From Dehalococcoidia bacterium (GTDB taxonomy: Bacteria; Chloroflexota; Dehalococcoidia; UBA2979): DNA of 64,000 bases. The translations under genes were made by a program, and so were the position numbers. The DNA lies in contig JAPYRK010000001.1 of NCBI GenBank assembly GCA_029941115.1, positions 1-64,000 of the forward strand, in the 5' to 3' direction. Below the pieces are notes generated by a model that worked only from the letters and a program-made list of their open reading frames with translations, searched no databases and had not been told where the DNA came from. Below are positions 6,887 through 15,699 of the stretch, piece after piece (within the stretch, counting starts at the first letter, position 1; each line of letters opens with the position of its first letter).

Positions 6887-9571
6887 TCAATCAACAGTTG
6901 CTGGATCGAGTTGACTGATATCAACGTTCAATTCATTAACATATTTTTGAAACTCTGAAACTAAAATCCGCTCATCTCTAAGCAATTGGGATAGTGCAGA
7001 AAAAACAATGTGATCTGCAGAGACCTCGAAGAAATCTCTGAGCTCCTCCCGCGTCGAACTGCGCCCAAAACCATCCGTCCCCAATGAAGTGAACGGAGCA
7101 TTCACATACTTTGCTACTGAATCAGGTAATGATTTTAAGTAGTCGGATGCAGCAATAACTGGCGCAGGTGAATCTCCTAAGCTGCACTCTAAAAATGATT
7201 TATGAGGCGTGGATTCTGGGTGTAGCCGATTCGATCGTTCGATAGATTGTGCGTCGCGTCTCAATTCGTTGTAAGAAGTAACTGACCATACATCGGCCTG
7301 AATCCCGTAATTCAGCAACGTCTGTTGAGCAGCGAGTGTCTCATTGAGGATCGCACCGCTCCCAAACAAGTTAATGTCCGGCCGATCGGTTTTTGAACAG
7401 GATTGCCTGAAACGGTATATCCCTCTTAGGACACCCTCTCTTACTTTATCGAAATCTCCGTCAGGAACAGGCGGTTGAACATAATTTTCATTACAGACGG
7501 TGAGATAGTAAAAAACGTCATCGCCTTCGTCATACATTCGTCTAATACCATCAGTCAAAATAATAGCAATCTCATAAGCAAAAGCTGGGTCATAAGAGAT
7601 TAGCGACGGAACAGTTGAGGCAAGAACCTGACTATGGCCATCCTGATGTTGCAGTCCCTCACCATTGAGTGTTGTGCGTCCGGAAGTCGCACCAATCAAA
7701 AAGCCTTTAACTCGAGCGTCGGCAGCAGCCATGACTAAGTCTCCAACTCGCTGCAAACCAAACATCGAGTAAAAAATAAAAAATGGAATAGTCGTAACTG
7801 CGTGCGTCATTTCTGATGTTCCTGCAGCTAAGAATGATGCGAGTGCTCCGGCTTCAGAAATCCCCTCTTGTAAAATTTGTCCCGTTTTACTTTCCTTGTA
7901 AAACAGTAATCCCCCCGCATCAACAGGTTCATATAACTGGCCTTTCGGTGCGTATATGCCAAACTGTCTGAAGAAACTATCTAGGCCAAAGGTTCTAGCT
8001 TCATCAGGAACAATTGGTACGATGCTACTGCCCAATAGGTCATCGCCCATTAAAGCAGCAAGCATCCGGACGAATACCATTGTGGTGGACGCTTCTCGTT
8101 CCCCAGAACCTAGATAAAAATCATCGAACAATCCCTCTGGAATTTTCGCGTTTAACGAGCGGGTCACTGTTCTTCTGGGTATAAATCCTCCTAATTTCTT
8201 TCGCCTATCAATTAGGTAGGTCATTTCCGGAGAATTATTTGCCGGTCGATAGAGTGGAGCTCCAATGACCTCCGCATCAGAGAGCGGTATTTCAAAGCGA
8301 TCTCTGAAATTTAGAAGTTCCTTTTCGTTTAGACGTTTCTGCTGATGAGTTATATTTCGTCCCTCACCAGACTCGCCAAGGCCATAACCTTTTATTGTGC
8401 GAGCAAGAATCACGGTTGGAGTACCCGAGTGACTCACAGCTGACTGGTAGGCGGCGAATACCTTGTCAGGGTCATGGCCACCAAGACGCATTCGCCAGAG
8501 TTCATCATCAGATAAATGCTCAACCATTCTCAAGAGGCGTGGATCTACCCCATAAAAATGCTCTCTAATATAGGCGCCGCCGGCAACGGTATATTTTTGA
8601 TACTCACCATCAACAATTTCACCCATCCGTTGGACCAACAAGCCTTCAGTATCCTCGTCCAATAGTGCATCCCACTCTTGACCCCAAAGCACTTTAATGA
8701 CGTTCCAACCGACTCCCCGGAAAACTGCTTCCAGCTCCTGGATAATTTGTCCATTGCCTCTAACAGGCCCATCAAGTCGTTGTAGATTACAGTTCACTAC
8801 GAAAATCAAGTTGTCCAAATTTTCTCTAGCTGCTAATGAAATGGCGCCAAGCGACTCTGGTTCATCAACTTCTCCATCGCCCAAAAAAGCCCATACTTTT
8901 TGTTTGGATTCAGCGATTAGGCCTCGCCCTTCTAAATACCGTGTAAATCTAGCTTGATAGATCGCTGAAAGAGGTCCTAACCCCATGGATACTGTCGGGA
9001 ACTGCCAATAGTCGGGCATCAATCGAGGATGTGGATATGACGGCAGACCTCCCCTCAATTCACGTCTGAAATTATGGAGCTTGTCTGGCTTAAGTCGACC
9101 CTCTAAATAAGATCGCGCATATATTCCAGGAGATGCATGACCCTGGAAATAAATAAGATCCGCTCCATCTTTGTACTCGTCCCCCTTAAAAAAGTGATTA
9201 AAGCCAATCTCCAATAACGTGGCCGCTGATGCGTAAGTCGAAATATGTCCGCCGATATCCTCAGAGGCCTGATTAGCTTCAACCACCATTGCCATAGCAT
9301 TCCACCGAATAAGACTCTTTATTCGTCTCTCCAAGAGTCGGTTCCCTGGAAACATGGGTTGGTGATGGTGGGAAATGGTGTTCACGTACGGGGTCTGCGA
9401 TGTGACCGGTAAGTGGATTCCCGATCGTTGTGCCTCTACTTGCAAACGGCTCAGGATTTCTGACGCTCGCTCGCCGCCCTGTTTCCGCTGCACATCACGT
9501 AGTGACTTAAGCCAGTCCTCGGTCTCAAGGCGCCGTGCTACTTGGTCATTGCCATCAACTAAATCCGACAT
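6887..9571 (-). CDS. aceE: Pyruvate dehydrogenase E1, homodimeric type
   Basis: The product decarboxylates pyruvate with thiamin diphosphate and loads acetyl groups onto the E2 lipoyl arm. With the ATG at 9571 it has 894 residues, close to E. coli AceE (887). The ThDP-binding motif begins with 'GDGEVDEPES' and ends at 'NCN', about 30 residues on. Other recognisable parts are 'SYPHPRLMPDYWQFPTVSMG' and 'QHQDGHSQVL'. An open frame continues upstream to 9754, but it has no family character, and a weak GGGA lies just before 9571. The gene is first in the operon aceE-aceF-lpdA and is transcribed divergently from lipB. The alpha2beta2 E1 type is not seen here. Confidence 0.95.
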   Translation of the reverse strand: MSDLVDGNDQVARRLETEDWLKSLRDVQRKQGGERASEILSRLQVEAQRSGIHLPVTSQTPYVNTISHHHQPMFPGNRLLERRIKSLIRWNAMAMVVEANQASEDIGGHISTYASAATLLEIGFNHFFKGDEYKDGADLIYFQGHASPGIYARSYLEGRLKPDKLHNFRRELRGGLPSYPHPRLMPDYWQFPTVSMGLGPLSAIYQARFTRYLEGRGLIAESKQKVWAFLGDGEVDEPESLGAISLAARENLDNLIFVVNCNLQRLDGPVRGNGQIIQELEAVFRGVGWNVIKVLWGQEWDALLDEDTEGLLVQRMGEIVDGEYQKYTVAGGAYIREHFYGVDPRLLRMVEHLSDDELWRMRLGGHDPDKVFAAYQSAVSHSGTPTVILARTIKGYGLGESGEGRNITHQQKRLNEKELLNFRDRFEIPLSDAEVIGAPLYRPANNSPEMTYLIDRRKKLGGFIPRRTVTRSLNAKIPEGLFDDFYLGSGEREASTTMVFVRMLAALMGDDLLGSSIVPIVPDEARTFGLDSFFRQFGIYAPKGQLYEPVDAGGLLFYKESKTGQILQEGISEAGALASFLAAGTSEMTHAVTTIPFFIFYSMFGLQRVGDLVMAAADARVKGFLIGATSGRTTLNGEGLQHQDGHSQVLASTVPSLISYDPAFAYEIAIILTDGIRRMYDEGDDVFYYLTVCNENYVQPPVPDGDFDKVREGVLRGIYRFRQSCSKTDRPDINLFGSGAILNETLAAQQTLLNYGIQADVWSVTSYNELRRDAQSIERSNRLHPESTPHKSFLECSLGDSPAPVIAASDYLKSLPDSVAKYVNAPFTSLGTDGFGRSSTREELRDFFEVSADHIVFSALSQLLRDERILVSEFQKYVNELNVDISQLDPATVD

Positions 9572-9688
9572 ACCAGTCCCTATATTTGAAATCATACGCC
9601 GTATGTCAAACATTTTTATTAACAATAATAGATAGTGCATATCACGCCGAGTAATAGCATTTTTGTGGAAATAGCATACCCTCTTAAC
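9572..9688. promoter_or_regulatory. Divergent control region of pdh and lip genes
   Basis: The 117 bases between the aceE and lipB starts are AT-rich and must hold both promoters, since the genes point away from each other. No clear -35/-10 pair or operator could be picked out. The shared region suggests that the complex and its lipoylation enzymes may be co-regulated. Confidence 0.5.
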
Positions 9689-10363
9689 ATGGGAACAGCT
9701 CGAGTCACAGTTCAGCACCAAGTCGAATATGCTGTAGGCCTTGATTGGCTGCACAAAGCATATCTATCTGTCCTAGATGGGCGAAAAGACTCAGCAAGTC
9801 AAATTGAGCAAATTGGATTCTTTGAACATAAGCCCGTATACACCTTGGGAGCTCGAGCAAATCGAACCAATCTAATAAGACCAGAAAATGAGCTCGCCGC
9901 CCCGCTAGTTCAAACCAGCCGCGGCGGCGATATCACCTTTCACGGCCCAGGACAAATCGTCTGCTATCCAGTGTTCGATCTAAATAGCAGGAAACTGAAA
10001 ATTGGTGAGTACATACGAGCTCTTGAATCCGTCATTATCGCTTCACTTCGTACAACAGGCTTGGATCCGAAGCGTATAGCAAATCTACCTGGAGTTTGGA
10101 TTGGAGAAAATAAAATTGCGGCCCTCGGAGTGCGGCTTCGTAACGGGATATCGCAACACGGATTTGCTATTAACGTAAGCACTGATCTTAGTTGGTACGA
10201 ATCAATTATCCCTTGTGGAATTGAAAATTATGGCGTGACATCAGTTGAAAAATTGGGCCTCAAAATAGAGTTTGATGAACTTATTGAGTGCCTCGCCACC
10301 AAACTTTGCAGCTATTTTGATATCCACTGCTATTCGCCCCTTGAAACAGTGCCTTATTCATAA
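9689..10363 (+). CDS. lipB: Octanoyl-[ACP]:protein N-octanoyltransferase
   Basis: LipB moves octanoate from acyl carrier protein to the lipoyl lysine of 2-oxo acid dehydrogenase E2 subunits and GcvH. The 224-residue product has the family signature 'RGGDITFHGPGQ' near residue 78, the conserved lysine in 'ENKIAALG' near residue 137, 'HGFAINV' near residue 156, and the catalytic cysteine in 'IIPCGI' near residue 172. I chose the ATG at 9689 because the upstream 18 codons to 9635 have no homology character and would crowd the divergent promoter; no ribosome-binding site is obvious. lipA follows after nine bases, and the target E2 is encoded next door. Confidence 0.94.
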   Translation: MGTARVTVQHQVEYAVGLDWLHKAYLSVLDGRKDSASQIEQIGFFEHKPVYTLGARANRTNLIRPENELAAPLVQTSRGGDITFHGPGQIVCYPVFDLNSRKLKIGEYIRALESVIIASLRTTGLDPKRIANLPGVWIGENKIAALGVRLRNGISQHGFAINVSTDLSWYESIIPCGIENYGVTSVEKLGLKIEFDELIECLATKLCSYFDIHCYSPLETVPYS

Positions 10364-10372
10364 AGGATTGCT

Positions 10373-11269
10373 ATGCGCTCCAGTACAGCCTCTCGCCCAG
10401 TCCATCAAAAAAAACCTAACTGGTTCAAAGCCAAATTCCCGACCGGAGAGCGATTCGCGGTAGTAAGAAATCTAGTCCGAGAACACAACTTAAGTACCGT
10501 TTGTGAAGAGGCCCGTTGTCCAAATATTGGAGAATGTTTCAACTCAGGTACTGCAACTTTTATGATTTTAGGTGACACATGTACACGTGCCTGCCGATAC
10601 TGTGCTGTTAATTCAGGACGTCCTGACCCCGTCGATCCACTCGAACCAATAAGGCTCAGTAAAGCCGTAAAAAAACTAGGCCTAGACTATGTCGTACTTA
10701 CATCGGTTGACCGGGATGATTTGAGCGACGGCGGGGCATCGGTGTTTGCCGCCTGCATTCGTTCAATCAAACATTTAAATCCATCTTGTCTGGTAGAAAT
10801 ATTAATCCCTGACTTTCAAGGAAACTTGTTAGCTCTGCATGAGGTTCTCAATGCAGAACCAGCTGTATTGAACCACAACATAGAGACCGTTAAAAGGCTC
10901 TATCCGGAGTTAAGGCCAAAAGGAAATTACTCCCTTGCCTTAAATCTATTCAGGCAGTCTAAGCAATACAACAAGACAATTCCGATAAAGAGTGGCTTGA
11001 TGGTTGGGATAGGTGAAACAATTCCTGAAATTCTTGAAACAATGAAAGATCTCAGGGACTCAGGAGTTGAATTACTAACAATTGGGCAATACTTACAGCC
11101 AACCCCAAAACATGTACCAATCTCTAGATTTGTCACTCCCCAAGAATTTGAAAGCTTCAAGAAGTTTGGGTACGATATCGGGTTTCGTCACATGGAGTCA
11201 GGACCACTGGTACGCTCTTCTTATCACGCAGCCAGCCAGGCGCAAGTGGCATCAAAGTTAAATCGTTGA
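10373..11269 (+). CDS. lipA: Lipoyl synthase (radical SAM)
   Basis: LipA inserts two sulfurs into the octanoyl chain to make lipoate. Both iron-sulfur clusters are visible: the auxiliary cluster ligands in 'CEEARCPNIGEC' near residues 44-55, and the radical-SAM CxxxCxxC in 'CTRACRYC' near residues 70-77. The conserved C-terminal 'RSSYHA' serine that completes the auxiliary cluster is also present. Length is 298 residues, typical. AAAGGA lies six bases before the ATG. It is the second gene of the lipB-lipA pair and converges on a thioredoxin-fold gene. Confidence 0.96.
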   Translation: MRSSTASRPVHQKKPNWFKAKFPTGERFAVVRNLVREHNLSTVCEEARCPNIGECFNSGTATFMILGDTCTRACRYCAVNSGRPDPVDPLEPIRLSKAVKKLGLDYVVLTSVDRDDLSDGGASVFAACIRSIKHLNPSCLVEILIPDFQGNLLALHEVLNAEPAVLNHNIETVKRLYPELRPKGNYSLALNLFRQSKQYNKTIPIKSGLMVGIGETIPEILETMKDLRDSGVELLTIGQYLQPTPKHVPISRFVTPQEFESFKKFGYDIGFRHMESGPLVRSSYHAASQAQVASKLNR

Positions 11270-11377
11270 TCGATCTCAAGAAATTCACATTCGATTCAGT
11301 TAGTTTCGCCAACGAAACCGACGGGGAGAGCAACGCCTTATTAGGCAACTGCGGGGCGATGGATATGCAGTCACCGT

Positions 11378-11671
11378 TTAGTGGAACAAGTTGTGGAGAT
11401 GGTTTCTTAAGATACGTTCGTTCGGAACTACTCCTTGTGAGAATAGTTTGCCATTGACCAGAACCACTGGCGGATGCCATCCTCCATGGATTAATGCTTT
11501 GGGAAGATTTTCCAGCCAAGGTTTTACTTCGATTTCAATATTTTCATAATCTGAAGTGATCTTTTCAATGAGTTGGTGGGTTAAATCACACTCTTTGCAC
11601 CAGCTGTCAGGGACATTGAAAAAGAATTGTTTCCCAGCTATTGGGAATAATGTAACAATGGATTTACTCAT
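11378..11671 (-). CDS. Small thioredoxin/glutaredoxin-fold protein
   Basis: This 97-residue protein has a WCxxC active site ('WCKEC', residues 24-28) after a first beta strand and helix. Near residue 67 a 'HPPVVLVNGKLFSQG' segment has the cis-proline and final strand pattern of glutaredoxin-like proteins. It could be a disulfide reductase or a redox carrier. The gene is tail-to-tail with lipA about 110 bases away; any link to lipoate or cluster assembly is only positional. Confidence 0.75.
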   Translation of the reverse strand: MSKSIVTLFPIAGKQFFFNVPDSWCKECDLTHQLIEKITSDYENIEIEVKPWLENLPKALIHGGWHPPVVLVNGKLFSQGVVPNERILRNHLHNLFH

Positions 11672-11822
11672 GCTGAGAGTGTAAACGTTTCCCCAGTAAT
11701 TTTTTCAAATTTTGTATGCATGTTTTATAAGCGAGTGCCCTCCCATACATAGGGGACGGGGAATCGCCTTTTGCCCTGGTACCCGCTCTTGCTTCGGGAT
11801 CTCGTTGAATGCCGCTGAGTAG

Positions 11823-11863
11823 TCCCCCATACAAGAAGAGGGCCAGCCGATCCTTCGACCTGC
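11823..11863 (+). repeat. 41-bp direct repeat, copy B
   Basis: Identical to 2002-2042. The two copies bracket the MFS gene, the pseudogene, the pyruvate dehydrogenase operon, lipB-lipA and the thioredoxin-fold gene. Confidence 0.9.
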
Positions 11864-11869
11864 CCCCTT

Positions 11870-11891
11870 TGTCCCACAAATGTCCCACATA
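11870..11891 (+). repeat. 11-bp tandem repeat pair (TGTCCCACAAA / TGTCCCACATA)
   Basis: Two adjacent 11-base units differ at one position. The unit is nearly the same as that at 45058-45079 (ATCCCACAAAC / ATCCCACATAA), 33 kb away. Arm-type recombinase binding sites are the best guess. Confidence 0.75.
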
Positions 11892-11983
11892 ACTCCAGAT
11901 AGACCTAGATCAACGTAGATCACCTATGAGACGCAACCCCTTATACAGTATGGGATACAAGATAATCCTGATAACCCCAAATA

Positions 11984-13618
11984 CTATTTGAAGACTGAAT
12001 AGGTGTGGTCCTGTTGAGTAATAAATTCAAGAAGCACAGCAGTACCCTCTTGCGTCTTTTGTATTCCTCGCTCGATTGCCGGAATGATATCCTCGGGTCG
12101 TTCTATTCGTTCACCATAACCGCCAAAAGCTTTAGCCATATCGGCATAATTACCTGAAATATCAGTCGATCCATATTTCTCGCGAGCTACCTGCATAATC
12201 GGCAACTCGATTGCCATCGAAAAATTATTAAACAGAATAGACAAAATTGGGATGTTCTCACGGACAGCCGTCTCAAAATCCATTCCTGTAAATCCAATAG
12301 CCGCATCACCCCATACATTTATACAAAGCTTATCCGGACGAGCCAATTTTGCGCCCATGGCTAGACCAAGTCCATACCCCAGTTGTGTGGTTTTTCCCCA
12401 GCCAATGTAGCTGAGCGGAACATCTGTAGTCCAAAACGGTGACAACTGATCTCTTGGACTACCAGCGTCATGCGTGATAATTGTGTTGTCTACATCCACT
12501 GTCGCATGCAAGTCACGGATAACTCTGTAAGGAGACAGTGGAGCACTGTCATCGTCAAGACGCGGCTGCCAGTCATTCAGCCATTCATCTCGAATGGAGG
12601 CAATTTCAGTCGCAATACCTTCGGCTCGCCCACGTCCGCCATCGCCTATAAGTGCACGAACCTCGCGAATGAGAGTGGTGAGTGTTAATTGTGCATCGCC
12701 AACTAATGGCTGCGTTACTTCAACTGTATTATCAAGGTCGAGTGGATCCAAAGTTGAATGAATCACGGTTTTACCTTTTGGGAATTGGATTCCAAATCCA
12801 GTTGCGAAGAATGAACAACCAATACCGAAAATAACGTCTGCTTTTTGAATAAAGTGATGGACCGGTTTCGGCAGTGCCCGTCCGCCCGAACCAAGTGCCA
12901 ACGGATGGGTTTCTGGAAACGCACTCTTCCCCTCAAGACTTGTTGTAACAGGCACCTCAAGTAACTCAGCCAGTTCTTTTAGTTCACCCCACGCTTTGGC
13001 GTAATGTACACCCTGTCCCGCATAAATTACCGGATTAGAAGCGCTCACGAGCATTTCCGCTGCTCTGGACACATCAGACGGATCAGGGGCAGATCGTGCA
13101 ACTTTCACAGGTGTATAGGACAACGATTCAATCTCTTCAGGAAATACATCAGTCGGGATTTCAATTACTGCCGGACGTGGTCGACCATTCCTCACGGCAC
13201 TAAATGCTCTACGCATTGCGTCTGGGATCGCAGACGACACAGTAACCTGCTCAACTGACTTCGCAACGTGCTGGAAGTTTAAAAGACTACTGAAATTAGG
13301 AGTGACATTCGTAAGCTTTCGATCATAACCGGCAGGAATTATAATGATCGGTACCGAGTCGCCATATGCTTGAGCGACTCCTCCAAACGCGTTCTCACTT
13401 CCAGGGCCGTGTTGCATTACAAAAACGCCGATTTCGTCACCCGAATTGATGCGACTAAAGGCGTCAGCCATATGAATACCAGTTCGCTCTTGTCGCACGA
13501 TAATCGTCCGTATGTCAGCTCGAGCAGCAGCTTCAATAATTGGATTCACTGGATATCCAACTATAAATTCAACGCCTTCTCGTTTTAATATTTCGGCTAT
13601 CGCATCAGAAACCAACAC
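11984..13618 (-). CDS. Thiamin diphosphate-dependent enzyme, acetolactate synthase-like
   Basis: The 544-residue protein has the three-domain layout of the acetolactate synthase / benzoylformate decarboxylase superfamily. The cofactor-activating glutamate is in 'RQERTG' near residue 43, a central domain follows, and a ThDP motif that begins 'GDAAIGFTG' and ends 'NN' lies near residue 440 (GDA rather than the common GDG). I chose the GTG at 13618 because a GGGGGA sits eight bases before it; the 32 codons upstream look non-coding. Acetolactate synthase proper is unlikely to be encoded alone without a regulatory subunit. Oxalyl-CoA, sulfopyruvate or other 2-oxo acid decarboxylation are alternatives. 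Confidence 0.82.
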   Translation of the reverse strand: MLVSDAIAEILKREGVEFIVGYPVNPIIEAAARADIRTIIVRQERTGIHMADAFSRINSGDEIGVFVMQHGPGSENAFGGVAQAYGDSVPIIIIPAGYDRKLTNVTPNFSSLLNFQHVAKSVEQVTVSSAIPDAMRRAFSAVRNGRPRPAVIEIPTDVFPEEIESLSYTPVKVARSAPDPSDVSRAAEMLVSASNPVIYAGQGVHYAKAWGELKELAELLEVPVTTSLEGKSAFPETHPLALGSGGRALPKPVHHFIQKADVIFGIGCSFFATGFGIQFPKGKTVIHSTLDPLDLDNTVEVTQPLVGDAQLTLTTLIREVRALIGDGGRGRAEGIATEIASIRDEWLNDWQPRLDDDSAPLSPYRVIRDLHATVDVDNTIITHDAGSPRDQLSPFWTTDVPLSYIGWGKTTQLGYGLGLAMGAKLARPDKLCINVWGDAAIGFTGMDFETAVRENIPILSILFNNFSMAIELPIMQVAREKYGSTDISGNYADMAKAFGGYGERIERPEDIIPAIERGIQKTQEGTAVLLEFITQQDHTYSVFK

Positions 13619-13799
13619 AGTACATATCCCCCTAATAAGCCCAAACACCGAGCTTGTTTGACAGTCTTGTAGCTTAAAAATTCTATAAGCTAATTGTTTT
13701 ATTATGAGCCTCAAGTTATACCAAGTAGTAGGTGTTTACAAGGCCAAGAAAAGATCTAATCCGACCAGCGCTATCTAATCTCGACGACCGTCTCTGTTT

Positions 13800-14771
13800 T
13801 TAATCTTTGATAGGTAAATTTGGCAACACGTCATCCGTAAAGCGGACAAAACTATCGTGGCTGAGTGGCGCGCACATCAAATAGTCGAGTCCTATTTCAT
13901 CCTGCAAGCGGAGGATTTCATCGACTACCTTTTCTTTCGTTCCATGGATCATCACCTTCTGCACGTACCGATCAACCGGATCCATATCTTCATCCGGGCG
14001 ATTGATGTAACTTCCAAGCATCCATTTCGCGCCCTGACTGGCTATTACCTCAGCTTCAGCATCAGTATCTGCTACTGCAATCAATCTTGCTGTTGGAAGA
14101 ATACGATTTTCGGTTGAGTGCCCATGTTCCCTCAATGTATCGAAAAATAACTGCCTCTTTTCACCAATTTCTTCATGACTTGAGTGGGGATCCATAAGAA
14201 TAGAAAAACCAAGCTTCGCTGCGGCCTCAATTGATTCTCGTGACGTCGCAGCCATCCATACGGGTGGGTGTGGGTCTTGCAGTGGTTTAGGAAGCACTTC
14301 AACATCCTCGAAATCCCAATATTTACCGTGATAGGTTAATTTCTCATTCTTCCAGGCTTCAACTACAATTTGGAAATTCTCTCTGAATTGCTCCCCGCCC
14401 GTCTCAGGCGTTACTCCGAAAACTTCATACTCTTTGCGGTCAAAACCGCGCCCGGCACCCCAGTTCACTCGACCACCAGAAAAATGATCGAGCAAAGCTA
14501 CTTCCTCAGCGATTCTTAGGGGGTGGTACATCGCTGCCAGCGTCACCCCCATTCCAATTCGAATATTTTGTGTCCTTGAAGCTACTTGGACTCCCATCAT
14601 ATGAACCGATGGACACACGGAATATGTTGAAAAATGATGCTCCGCTAACCATACACAGTCGTATCCTGTCTGATCCATGATCTCGATGCGAGATAATGCG
14701 CGTTCGTACACTTCGGGAAGCGGAACTCTTCTACCAGGCCATGAAAAAAACTGTAATGTACCTACATTCAT
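13800..14771 (-). CDS. Luciferase-like flavin-dependent monooxygenase
   Basis: This 323-residue protein belongs to the LLM class of F420/FMN-dependent TIM-barrel oxidoreductases. Evidence is the 'DCVWLAEHHF' segment near residue 38, 'RIGMGVTLAAMYHPLRIAEEVALLD' spanning residues 70-94, and 'GRVNWGAGRG' near residue 100. Such enzymes oxidise small organosulfur, amine or aldehyde substrates with reduced flavin supplied by a partner reductase. A strong GGGAGGAA lies seven bases before the ATG. No flavin reductase is adjacent, so the substrate stays open. Confidence 0.88.
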   Translation of the reverse strand: MNVGTLQFFSWPGRRVPLPEVYERALSRIEIMDQTGYDCVWLAEHHFSTYSVCPSVHMMGVQVASRTQNIRIGMGVTLAAMYHPLRIAEEVALLDHFSGGRVNWGAGRGFDRKEYEVFGVTPETGGEQFRENFQIVVEAWKNEKLTYHGKYWDFEDVEVLPKPLQDPHPPVWMAATSRESIEAAAKLGFSILMDPHSSHEEIGEKRQLFFDTLREHGHSTENRILPTARLIAVADTDAEAEVIASQGAKWMLGSYINRPDEDMDPVDRYVQKVMIHGTKEKVVDEILRLQDEIGLDYLMCAPLSHDSFVRFTDDVLPNLPIKD

Positions 14772-14838
14772 TCAAAATTCCTCCCTAGTCCTCAAGAAAT
14801 ATAACAGTCAACTAGTGGCGTAACAGTTTTTCACCCGA

Positions 14839-15591
14839 TTAATCTCTTACGAAAAACAGCTGGAACTCCAATATTCCATTATCTTCGATCGAAACAACCG
14901 ATCTTGAGGACGGCTGCTCAATGTCATAATCTGCAAACAAAATCGGGTAGGATCCGACAATTACAAGAACTTCGTCCACTAATGTTCCTTCAATCGTTAT
15001 AACTACCTGATTCGGCACTCCATGCAGCGTCAACGTTCCAACAACCGCATAGGATTCCGAAATTCCAGTCTTATAGTCCGCTGTTATCTGAATTTCATCA
15101 ACTAACTTGAAATCCGCTTGAGGAAATAAATCCGTCTCAATGGCCTGACTTCGCAGCGCTCGGTCCCTGTACTGACTATCGCTAGTGAGCGACCTCAAAT
15201 CAGCAATTATATTAACAGATAGTACCTTCGTCCCGTCAAACTCCAAAGTAGCCTCAATATTTGACGTTCTGCCGACCGCCGTGAATTCACCAAGTCTGTT
15301 GAGAATCTCGTTTACTCGGTACCCGACAAATGAATCTTGTGAGTCGGACAAGACCCAACTTCCCACTAACGACTGCTCCTCAGGTTCCTTGGTTTCTGTC
15401 GCCAGCGGCTGTGTGGCCGAGTTAGTTGTAATTGACGTGGACGAGGCAACAGATGCCACAGCTGCTTGCAATGACACCTCCTCTTCCACTGACCGAAATA
15501 CAAATAAGTACAAGAAAGCAACGATCGCAACTAGACTGAGAACAGCAAAAATTGCAAAAGAGATAAATACTTTGGACTTAATTTTTTTCAT
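14839..15591 (-). CDS. Membrane-anchored YceI-domain protein
   Basis: The first 35 residues give a short basic start and one hydrophobic segment, so the rest should lie outside the membrane. A Ser/Thr-rich linker (about residues 40-75) leads into a YceI beta-barrel domain (about 77-248), recognised by 'SFVGYRVNE', a central 'VNIIADLRSLTSD..YRDRALRS' region and 'GTLTLHGV' near residue 187. YceI proteins bind polyisoprenoids or other long lipids in a barrel. The 250-residue length is that of a YceI domain plus anchor. It is divergent from the amidohydrolase gene. Confidence 0.85.
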   Translation of the reverse strand: MKKIKSKVFISFAIFAVLSLVAIVAFLYLFVFRSVEEEVSLQAAVASVASSTSITTNSATQPLATETKEPEEQSLVGSWVLSDSQDSFVGYRVNEILNRLGEFTAVGRTSNIEATLEFDGTKVLSVNIIADLRSLTSDSQYRDRALRSQAIETDLFPQADFKLVDEIQITADYKTGISESYAVVGTLTLHGVPNQVVITIEGTLVDEVLVIVGSYPILFADYDIEQPSSRSVVSIEDNGILEFQLFFVRD

Positions 15592-15699
15592 ACTCTAACT
15601 TTACATAATATTTTCTTATGCTCCTTAGGAACTCATTACACTAGAGGCATAGCCGTTTCAAAAAAACCATTGGCAGTTTTATTGTTAGTTTGGAGACTC

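Larger units (their letters stand above)
11672..11983. other. Gene-free scar region
   Basis: These 312 bases contain copy B of the 41-bp repeat and a paired 11-bp repeat. Two overlapping minus-strand frames of 72-74 codons cross it, but neither has protein-family character or a convincing start. I read the stretch as a remnant of an integration event related to the one near 2 kb. Confidence 0.5.

Noticed and set aside
11266-11457. 63-codon plus-strand frame after lipA
   Set aside because: Overlaps the 3' end of the thioredoxin-fold gene, with no start signal or family match.
11664-11923. Two overlapping minus-strand frames of 72-74 codons through the 41-bp repeat
   Set aside because: No domain character, no ribosome-binding site, and one copy of the repeat elsewhere is not read in a matching long frame.
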